Source: Caldifarciminota bacterium
Lineage (GTDB): Bacteria; Hydrothermota; Hydrothermia; S141-80
NCBI GenBank assembly: GCA_015490255.1
Contig: WFYF01000043.1
Location: 1-8,789, forward strand
Reading direction: 5' to 3'
Length of the DNA: 8,789 nucleotides
The notes below the pieces were generated by a model, which made no database searches, was not told the origin of the DNA, and saw only the letters and a program-made list of their open reading frames with translations. Positions within the stretch are counted from its first letter, which is position 1, and every line of letters begins with the position of its first letter. This document shows, piece after piece, positions 1-4,994 of this stretch. The position numbers and the translations under genes are program-made.

Positions 1-1061
1 CCCCAGGTGTATACTCGCTCAAAAGTGTCGGCAATCCGCTGGGCCCGGGCTTTCTGCTCCCGGGCTTCCTGGATCAGAGCCAGGGTCCGGGTGAGGGTGG
101 AGTCGTGGGCCGGCCGGATCACTTCTGCCTCAAAACTTCCGTCCACCACCACCACCCCCGCGGGAATCCGGTCACCCGCACGGTACAGACGGGGAACGGA
201 CTCCCCCGTCACATCGGCCTCGTTGAAATGACCCTCTCCCCGGAGAAGCTTCACATCCGTGGGCACCCGGGCCCCCGGGCGCAGCAGGATGCGATCTCCC
301 ACCTGGAGCACTTCAGGCACCACCTCCACGGTGGTACCATCGGGAAGAAGGAGTTCTGCCTTTTCCGGAGAGCGTTCCAGAAGGCTCCGGATGGCCTGCC
401 GGCTCCGGTCCGTGGCGAAGGCCTCCAGGGTGCTGGAAAGGGTGAACAGGAAAAGAAGAATGGCACCCTCCTGAGGATGGCCGAGATAGGCCGCCCCCAG
501 GGCCGCCACCACCATCAGAAAATCCACGTTCAGAACCAGAGAACGGAGGGAACGGACAGCCTCCACCAGGGGGAAATATCCGCCGGCGACATAGGCCAGA
601 CCGTAAAAGACCCACGCCATCCCCCAATGGAACCGTCCTGCGAGGGCTCCCAGGACGGTGAACAGCAGGGTGAACGCCGTGAGCAGGGCCATCTGAAGTC
701 GGGTGGACCGGCTTTCTTCCTCCTCAAGCGAGGCCCAGAATTCCGGAAGCACAAAGGAGAGTTCCACCCCCTCGTGGGGGATCAGGCGTTCCGCACGGAA
801 ACGCCCATCGTCCTTCACGAAAACCCAGTTCGTGTCAGCGTATTTTCCCGCCGGAAGTTTCACAAGTTCCGGCGCCAGCTGTCCGAGAACGTCCTTGATC
901 TCCTGAACCATCCGGGAACGGTCAGCCGGCCCTGAATCGGAAGCAACCACCAGGTTGCAGACGGGAGGGGTGGCTCCGAAATCCAGTTCAAACTGAAACA
1001 GTCCCGGGGTCTGTTCCAGAACTTCCCGCAAGCGCCGAAAGGTTTCAGGAAGCTTTTTCAT
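1..1061 (-). CDS. P1B-type heavy-metal ATPase, N-terminal part (cut by left edge)
   Basis: This is the first 353 codons of a metal-transporting P-type ATPase; the gene runs off the left edge. Residues 1-120 are a soluble leader with a single Cys (C35) and no CxxC metal-binding motif. Four hydrophobic helices follow at about 122-142, 147-164, 178-195 and 198-217, matching MA, MB, M1 and M2 of P1B pumps. The actuator domain carries the TGES motif at 285-288, used for dephosphorylation in this family. The CPx/SPC metal motif, the DKTGT phosphorylation site and the nucleotide-binding domain would lie beyond the edge, so the metal cannot be assigned. The start ATG (1061-1059) has a GGGAGG ribosome site 6 bases upstream and overlaps the end of the fur-family gene by 17 bp, so the two are probably co-transcribed and translationally coupled. 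By family, it is an inner-membrane exporter of a transition metal. The family call is firm and the substrate unknown. Confidence 0.9.
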   Translation of the reverse strand, partial: MKKLPETFRRLREVLEQTPGLFQFELDFGATPPVCNLVVASDSGPADRSRMVQEIKDVLGQLAPELVKLPAGKYADTNWVFVKDDGRFRAERLIPHEGVELSFVLPEFWASLEEEESRSTRLQMALLTAFTLLFTVLGALAGRFHWGMAWVFYGLAYVAGGYFPLVEAVRSLRSLVLNVDFLMVVAALGAAYLGHPQEGAILLFLFTLSSTLEAFATDRSRQAIRSLLERSPEKAELLLPDGTTVEVVPEVLQVGDRILLRPGARVPTDVKLLRGEGHFNEADVTGESVPRLYRAGDRIPAGVVVVDGSFEAEVIRPAHDSTLTRTLALIQEAREQKARAQRIADTFERVYTW

Positions 1062-1428
1062 CCCCGGCCTCCCTGCAGGAGTGGCATATCCCCTCCACCA
1101 CACCGTGGACGGTTTCCACCGTGCCCACCGAAACGGCGTGCCGTGCGAGGGGAGAAATGTCCACGGGCAGATCCACCACACGACCGCAGACCCGGCACTG
1201 GAAATGCAGATGGGGAGGGCGGTTCCTCCGCTCCCACAGCGTCTCCTCCCCGAGCTGAATCCGGCGGACCTTTCCCGCTCTTTCCAGTGCGTCCAGATTG
1301 CGATAGACGGTCACAAGGGAAAGGGCGGGGAGCTCTGCATGGAGCAGTTCAAAAATCTCCCGGGCCGTTCGGTGCTTCCCGTCCTCCAGAAGCTCCATAA
1401 TCCGCTCCCTGTAAAGGCTTCTCCTCAT
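1045..1428 (-). CDS. Fur-family metal-responsive transcriptional repressor
   Basis: This is a 127-aa Fur-superfamily protein (Fur, Zur, PerR, Nur and relatives): a dimeric DNA-binding repressor that binds operators when loaded with metal. The N-terminal winged helix has the characteristic recognition-helix sequence SLVTVYRNLDALERAG (37-52). The C-terminal half has an HLH pair (H73, H75) followed by CxxC (C78, C81) and a second CxxC (C115, C118), the four-Cys structural zinc site. H97 and H108 are candidate sensing ligands. Which metal it senses cannot be read from the sequence. The ATG at 1428 is chosen because AAAGGAG stands 7 bases upstream; an in-frame TTG at 1452 would add 8 residues but has no ribosome site and lies in the palindrome at the predicted transcription start. 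The gene has its own promoter inside folC and overlaps the start of the metal ATPase, so the pump is the likely regulated partner. Confidence 0.93.
   Translation of the reverse strand: MRRSLYRERIMELLEDGKHRTAREIFELLHAELPALSLVTVYRNLDALERAGKVRRIQLGEETLWERRNRPPHLHFQCRVCGRVVDLPVDISPLARHAVSVGTVETVHGVVEGICHSCREAGDEKAS
1068..1073 (-). promoter_or_regulatory. Ribosome binding site of the P1B ATPase, inside the fur-family gene
   Basis: On the minus strand GGGAGG lies 6 bases before the ATG at 1061. It sits inside the last codons of the fur-family gene. It supports the ATPase start and indicates translational coupling between regulator and pump. Confidence 0.75.
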
Positions 1429-1440
1429 AATGAAACTCCT

Positions 1441-1452
1441 TTGCACATGCAA
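1441..1452. promoter_or_regulatory. Candidate operator palindrome upstream of the fur-family gene
   Basis: TTGCA-CA-TGCAA reads as perfect 5-bp inverted arms with a 2-bp centre. It covers the position where transcription from the promoter at 1455-1483 should start (about 1448) and abuts the ribosome site. A palindrome here is well placed for autorepression by the adjacent Fur-family protein. The TTGCA/TGCAA half-sites loosely recall the tTGCaa/ttGCAA arms of actinobacterial Nur boxes, but the spacing differs. The element is seen; its role is inferred. Confidence 0.4.
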
Positions 1453-1454
1453 GC

Positions 1455-1483
1455 AGTTTACAGTTTTGAGGAGGATCTGTCAA
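1455..1483 (-). promoter_or_regulatory. Sigma-70-type promoter of the fur/ATPase pair
   Basis: Reading the minus strand, a consensus -35 TTGACA (1483-1478) is followed by a 17-base spacer and a -10 TAAACT (1460-1455, 4 of 6 matches). The -35 lies within the last codons of folC and the -10 just beyond the folC stop. It gives a 5' leader of about 20 bases before the fur-family ATG. It allows the metal regulator and pump to be expressed independently of the upstream ZIP-capA-folC genes. Confidence 0.7.
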
Positions 1484-2762
1484 GGAATTTCCCTTTCTCC
1501 GACGCCGTCAGCGTGGCCAGGAGTTCTCCCACCAGGTGGAGGGAGCCCGTGATCACCACCACTCCCCCCGACGGTGTTGCCGCAATTGCCTCATGCAGCA
1601 CCGCATCCAGCGATCCCTCTCCCTGCCAGACAAGTTCTGGAAGGCCCCGGATGAGGGCACCGGGGGACAGCCCGCGGGGAGGTCCGGGAGAAGTGGCCCA
1701 GAACACCGCAGGCCACCGGGCCAGTTCCCGCCGCACCGGAGGGGTGAGTTTGTCTCGCTGCATCCCCAGCACACACGTCCACGGCGATGGGAAAAAGGTT
1801 TCCAGCGTTTCCCGGAGGGCTTGAAGGGACATGGCATTGTGAGCTCCGTCCAGCACCAGCCATCTGTCCCCGTACCGAATCACCTGAAACCGCCCCTCCT
1901 CCTCCGTGATGATCCGGGCGGGAGGTAGGTTGCCTGTGAGCACATAGGACGCAAGCAGCGCCAGCGCGAGATTCTCCCCCTGATGGTAACCCACCTGGTC
2001 TGTGGTGTATTCCCCGGAAAGCAATCCTTCCACCACGATACGGGTGCCTTCCAGCGAGGGAGTCACGCGCCGGATCCGGAGGTCCCGCCCTACTTCATAA
2101 AGGGGAACCCGGTAGAACGTGGCCAGTTTCCTGACGAGGGGAAGGAGGAAGGGACGCTGTGGACCTGCCACAAGCTCTCCCTGACGGGGCTGAAGGATCC
2201 CCAGTTTTTCCCGGAGAATCATGGGAAGGGCATGGCCCAGAATGTCCGCATGGTCGTGGCCTATGGAGGTCAAAACGGTGAGGTCCTGGTGAAACACGGC
2301 CGTGGCATCCAGCCGGCCTCCAAGGCCTGCCTCAAAAATGGCCACGTCCACCCCGGCATCCAGAAAGATCTGAATGGCGGCCAAGGTCAGGAGTTCAAAC
2401 ACGCTCCGAAAGCCCCCGCGCTTTTCCAGAAACCGGTGGAGTTCCAGCACAAAGGAACCCAGCACCTCCGGGGCCACAGGCGCCCGGTTGATCCGCACCC
2501 GCTCATGGTATCCCCGCAGATGGGGTGAGGTGAACAGGCCCACCCGGAGTCCCTGGGCCTCCAGGAGGGCGGAAAGATGGAAAGCCGTGGACCCCTTGCC
2601 TTTGGTGCCCACCACGTTCACCACCAGAGGGAGGAGAAGATGGGGGTTTCCCAGGTTCCGAAGCGCCTGCCGCATGGCCCGGAGGGTGGAAGGCCCCCCG
2701 CCGGTGCGCTCCAGATGGATCATCCGGGAGAACAGGGCTTCCATGGCTGAATAGGCGGTCAT
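1458..2762 (-). CDS. folC: FolC: dihydrofolate synthase / folylpolyglutamate synthase
   Basis: This 434-aa enzyme belongs to the Mur-ligase superfamily. It adds glutamate to dihydropteroate and/or gamma-linked glutamates to reduced folates with ATP in the cytoplasm. Visible motifs are the P-loop GTKGKGST (52-59), FTSPHL (77-82), the ERVRIN segment (87-92), GLGGRLDATAV (146-156), IGHDHADILG (167-176) followed by the REK segment with K186 (expected carbamylated lysine), HQGEN (260-264) and DGAHN (305-309). The C-terminal GSLHLVGE block is also typical. The length is normal for the family. Motifs do not show whether both activities are present. The ATG has GGAG 6 bases upstream and overlaps the capA-like stop as ATGA, so translation is coupled to that gene. 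No terminator follows; the promoter of the fur-family gene overlaps the 3' end. Confidence 0.95.
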   Translation of the reverse strand: MTAYSAMEALFSRMIHLERTGGGPSTLRAMRQALRNLGNPHLLLPLVVNVVGTKGKGSTAFHLSALLEAQGLRVGLFTSPHLRGYHERVRINRAPVAPEVLGSFVLELHRFLEKRGGFRSVFELLTLAAIQIFLDAGVDVAIFEAGLGGRLDATAVFHQDLTVLTSIGHDHADILGHALPMILREKLGILQPRQGELVAGPQRPFLLPLVRKLATFYRVPLYEVGRDLRIRRVTPSLEGTRIVVEGLLSGEYTTDQVGYHQGENLALALLASYVLTGNLPPARIITEEEGRFQVIRYGDRWLVLDGAHNAMSLQALRETLETFFPSPWTCVLGMQRDKLTPPVRRELARWPAVFWATSPGPPRGLSPGALIRGLPELVWQGEGSLDAVLHEAIAATPSGGVVVITGSLHLVGELLATLTASEKGKFLDRSSSKL

Positions 2763-3724
2763 TTCGGTCTCCGGGGAAGGGAAAAGGCCCCGCCCGAAGG
2801 GGTGGGCTTCCAGGGGATCCCCGACAGCATGAAAGCGAGATCGTGGGTCCGGTAGGGCTCTGGAAGAACCCGGGGAGGGAGCCCGCCATAGGGAGGCCGC
2901 ACCTCCAGCGGAACCACTTCAAAGTGCACCGAGTCGGCATCCAGGCGCACCCGGACCAGGGCCCCCTGGGGCTTTACCGAAGAACTTCCAAACAGGCCGT
3001 TTCCCAGGGAATAGAAAATCGCCCGATCGCGATAGATCTCCACGGGCTGGATCACGTGGGGATGGTGCCCGATCACCAGATCCGCACCGGCCTCCACCGC
3101 GGCATGGGCCAGGGCGATCTGATAGGGCCGGGGCGCGGGCCACCGTTCCCTCCCCCAGTGGAACATCACCACCACGAAGGAGGCTTCTCGCCGGGCTTTC
3201 CAGACATCTTCCCAAATCCAGCGCTCATGGCCAAAAGCGGTGCCGGGCCGATTTCGGCCCGCCCAGTATGCCTCGGGAAAAGTCAGAGAATACGCCAGGA
3301 AAGCCACCCGTTCTCCCAGGGTATCCAGCACGACCGCCCGGCGGGCTGCCCGGAGATCTTCCCCCGTGCCCACGGGGGCAATTCCTGCCTGTTTCAGCAC
3401 CCGGTGGGTTTCCTCAAGCCCGGCCACGCCATAGTCCATGATGTGGTTGTTTGCCGTGGCCGCCACCCGCACCCCGCCCGCCACCAGCACACGCACGTGC
3501 CGGGGGTCCACCCGGAACAGAAAGGTTTTGTCCGGCATCATGGGAGCCTCAACCCGGGTGAAAGGAGCCTCCAGGTTGATCACCACCACGGAGGAATCCA
3601 GGAGGGGGCGAAGGCATCGCCAGGGGGATGCCGGACCTTCGCGATCCGCAAGGGACGCGGGATGGAAGGCAAGCATCACATCTCCCAGAAAGGCGAGGCG
3701 GAGGACCGCGATCAGGAAGATCAT
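2759..3724 (-). CDS. CapA-family protein (metallophosphatase fold, poly-gamma-glutamate type)
   Basis: This 321-aa protein has the CapA/PGA_cap pattern in order: LAFLGDVMLA (10-19, metal-binding GD), NLEAPFT (50-56), ANNHIMDYG (91-99), MFHWGRE (187-193) and IGHHPHVIQ (218-226), then a YSLGN segment. These are the putative metal ligands of the calcineurin-like fold. CapA/PgsA proteins act in poly-gamma-glutamate capsule synthesis, but most distant homologues have no known substrate. The usual N-terminal membrane anchor is absent: the first strand begins almost at residue 1, so a cytoplasmic location is likely. The frame stays open upstream to 3964, but that extension would lie inside the ZIP gene and looks non-native. 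The ATG at 3724 overlaps the ZIP stop (ATGA). GGGAGG directly abuts this ATG with no spacer, so initiation probably depends on coupling. It also overlaps folC by ATGA. Confidence 0.88.
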   Translation of the reverse strand: MIFLIAVLRLAFLGDVMLAFHPASLADREGPASPWRCLRPLLDSSVVVINLEAPFTRVEAPMMPDKTFLFRVDPRHVRVLVAGGVRVAATANNHIMDYGVAGLEETHRVLKQAGIAPVGTGEDLRAARRAVVLDTLGERVAFLAYSLTFPEAYWAGRNRPGTAFGHERWIWEDVWKARREASFVVVMFHWGRERWPAPRPYQIALAHAAVEAGADLVIGHHPHVIQPVEIYRDRAIFYSLGNGLFGSSSVKPQGALVRVRLDADSVHFEVVPLEVRPPYGGLPPRVLPEPYRTHDLAFMLSGIPWKPTPSGGAFSLPRRPK

Positions 3725-4491
3725 CCTCCCAGCACCACATCCAGATAGAGCATCACCACCGCCCCGATCACAGTTCCAAAAGTGGCCAGCCGCTCGTGGC
3801 CTGCCCGGTGGGTTTCCGGGACGATTTCGTCGCTCACCACATAGATCATCGCGCCCGCGGCAAACCCCATGGCATAGGGAAGCAGCGGCTTCATGAAGTG
3901 AACGGCAACGGCCCCCAGCAGGGCGGCCGGGATTTCCACAAGGCCTGACCGAAGACCCGTCCACACGGCATAAAATGTCCTTCCATAACCCAGGCCCAGC
4001 GCCGACAAAGCCACCGACAGTCCTTCGGGAATGTTCTGGATCCCGATGGCCAGTGCCAGGGTCAGCCCTTCCTGAAAGTGCCCCGAGCCGAAGCCCACGC
4101 CCACGGCAAGCCCTTCCGGAAAGTTGTGCAGGGTGATGGCGATGATGAACAGCCAGATGCCCCGGATACGTTTGAGTTCCGGGCCTTCCCTGCCGCGCAC
4201 CGCATGCTCGTGAGGCAGAAGATGATCGGCGAGGTCCATCACGCCGGCCCCCAGGAGGATCCCGATGATCACCGGCACGATCCCGCCGTATTCAATGCCG
4301 GGGAGAATGAGGCTGGTGAAACTTGCGGTGAGCATCACCCCTGCAGCGAACCCCAGAGAGGCGTCCATCACCTTCTGGCTCGGCCGGGGCCAGAAGACCA
4401 CGATAAGGGCTCCCACCAGGTTGAGAAAGGTGATAAAAATTCCGCCCAGCAAACCTCCCCACACCGGATGCAGTTTCATCCACTCTGCCAT
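3721..4491 (-). CDS. ZIP-family metal transporter (GufA-like)
   Basis: This is a 256-aa integral membrane protein of the ZIP family, which moves zinc or other divalent metals into the cytoplasm. It has about eight hydrophobic segments, starting near residues 12-34. The two transport-site helices carry HNFPEG (122-127) and QNIPEG (152-157), the paired H/N-x-x-P-E-G signatures in transmembrane helices 4 and 5. A short histidine-rich stretch (H90, H94, H96) lies in the loop before helix 4, where ZIP proteins often hold extra metal ligands. Length and motifs fit the bacterial GufA/ZupT-like group. The ATG at 4491 follows a strong GGAGGAGG site. It is the first gene of the minus-strand run and its stop overlaps the capA-like start (ATGA). 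The substrate metal cannot be read from the sequence; the nearby Fur-family regulator and metal ATPase support a metal-homeostasis role. Confidence 0.93.
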   Translation of the reverse strand: MAEWMKLHPVWGGLLGGIFITFLNLVGALIVVFWPRPSQKVMDASLGFAAGVMLTASFTSLILPGIEYGGIVPVIIGILLGAGVMDLADHLLPHEHAVRGREGPELKRIRGIWLFIIAITLHNFPEGLAVGVGFGSGHFQEGLTLALAIGIQNIPEGLSVALSALGLGYGRTFYAVWTGLRSGLVEIPAALLGAVAVHFMKPLLPYAMGFAAGAMIYVVSDEIVPETHRAGHERLATFGTVIGAVVMLYLDVVLGG

Positions 4492-4528
4492 GTTCCTCCT
4501 CCGGTAAAAACTTTCAGAAGAACGCTTT

Positions 4529-4557
4529 ATGATACACAGGGACGGGCGAACCGTCTC
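4529..4557 (-). promoter_or_regulatory. Probable promoter of the ZIP-capA-folC operon
   Basis: On the minus strand a good -10 TATCAT (4534-4529) lies 17 bases from a weak -35 GAGACG (4557-4552). Transcription would start near 4522, giving a leader of about 30 bases before the ZIP ATG at 4491. The poor -35 suggests a weak or activator-dependent promoter. Confidence 0.45.
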
Positions 4558-4580
4558 CGCGACAACTGAGGTTCACCGCG

Positions 4581-4609
4581 TTGACGTTTTGATGCGGGGC
4601 CTGTATCAT
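4581..4609 (+). promoter_or_regulatory. Promoter of the ferredoxin gene
   Basis: TTGACG (4581-4586, 5 of 6 matches) and TATCAT (4604-4609, 5 of 6 matches) are separated by the optimal 17 bases. The predicted start is near 4616, about 30 bases before the ferredoxin ATG. This is the strongest promoter in the window and may also serve fumC and the genes behind it. Confidence 0.8.
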
Positions 4610-4631
4610 AGAATTCGGTCACCCAAATGCA

Positions 4632-4640
4632 AAAGGAGGG
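4632..4640 (+). promoter_or_regulatory. Ribosome binding site of the ferredoxin gene
   Basis: AAAGGAGGG, nearly a full anti-Shine-Dalgarno match, lies 5 bases before the ATG at 4646. It decides the start: the same frame is open from an ATG at 4529, but that codon is upstream of the promoter and has no such site. Confidence 0.8.
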
Positions 4641-4645
4641 TTGCG

Positions 4646-4906
4646 ATGACCTATGTGATCACGGAGCCCTGCATCGGGACGAAGGATACCTCCTGCGTGG
4701 AAGTTTGCCCCGTGGACGCCATTCATCCCCGTCCGGACGAGCCGGAGTTTGAGGAGGTGGAGCAGCTTTACATTGATCCGGAAGCCTGCATTGATTGCGG
4801 AGCCTGTGAGCCTGCCTGCCCGGTTCAGGCCATTTTCCCCGAGGACGAGGTTCCGGACAAGTGGAAGGATTTCATTGAAAAGAACCGGGCGTATTTCCAG
4901 AAATAA
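4646..4906 (+). CDS. fdxA: Seven-iron (3Fe-4S/4Fe-4S) ferredoxin
   Basis: This is an 86-aa soluble electron carrier with exactly seven cysteines: C9, C17, C21 (followed by Pro), C48, C51, C54 and C58 (followed by Pro). This matches the FdxA pattern of Azotobacter ferredoxin I and its relatives. By analogy C9, C17 and C58 hold the [3Fe-4S] cluster, and C21, C48, C51 and C54 hold the [4Fe-4S] cluster. An acidic stretch between the cluster halves (residues 31-39) and an acidic C-terminal helix look suited to docking with partner proteins. The physiological partner cannot be told; fumC downstream is not a ferredoxin-dependent enzyme. The gene has a strong promoter and ribosome site and is followed at once by an intrinsic terminator, so a short abundant monocistronic mRNA is likely. 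Confidence 0.95.
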   Translation: MTYVITEPCIGTKDTSCVEVCPVDAIHPRPDEPEFEEVEQLYIDPEACIDCGACEPACPVQAIFPEDEVPDKWKDFIEKNRAYFQK

Positions 4907-4930
4907 GGTTTTTCTGTCTCGCACACCGGT

Positions 4931-4965
4931 GCCCCCCATCGCCTGATGGGGGGCTTTTTGTTTTT
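4931..4965 (+). terminator. Rho-independent terminator after the ferredoxin gene
   Basis: A perfect 10-bp stem, GCCCCCCATC (4931-4940) paired with GATGGGGGGC (4945-4954), closes a 4-base GCCT loop and is followed by TTTTTGTTTTT (4955-4965). This is a textbook intrinsic terminator. It lies only 29 bases upstream of the fumC ATG in the same direction, so it could also set how much read-through reaches fumC. Confidence 0.93.
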
Positions 4966-4994
4966 CCGGGTTAACACCAACCGGGAGGTCAACC

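Larger units (their letters stand above)
4528..4610. repeat. 9-bp inverted repeat spanning the divergent promoters
   Basis: TATGATACA at 4528-4536 and TGTATCATA at 4602-4610 are perfect inverted copies separated by 65 bp. Each contains the TATCAT -10 hexamer of one of the two opposing promoters, so the two divergent transcripts start from mirror-image -10 regions. It may be only the convergence of two -10 boxes, or paired sites for one regulator. Confidence 0.55.

Noticed and set aside
105..935. 276-aa plus-strand open frame opposite the metal ATPase
   Set aside because: It is antisense to a clear P1B ATPase with conserved motifs. The translation is rich in His, Gly, Pro and Arg with no recognisable domain, as expected for a shadow in GC-rich coding DNA.
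2843..3748. 301-aa plus-strand open frame opposite the capA-like gene
   Set aside because: It is antisense to a gene with conserved CapA motifs; composition and lack of motifs mark it as a shadow.
3725..3964. 80-residue N-terminal extension of the capA-like protein
   Set aside because: The extension overlaps the conserved 3' end of the ZIP gene and is Cys/Arg/Gly-rich shadow sequence; the CapA fold begins at the ATG at 3724.
4548..4574. Short GAACC ... GGTTC inverted repeat in the divergent region
   Set aside because: Arms are only 5 bp with a 17-base loop and no T-tract or relation to the start sites; expected by chance in GC-rich DNA.
4529..4645. 39-residue N-terminal extension of the ferredoxin
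   Set aside because: The upstream ATG precedes the promoter and has no ribosome site. FdxA proteins begin a few residues before the first Cys motif, matching the ATG at 4646.
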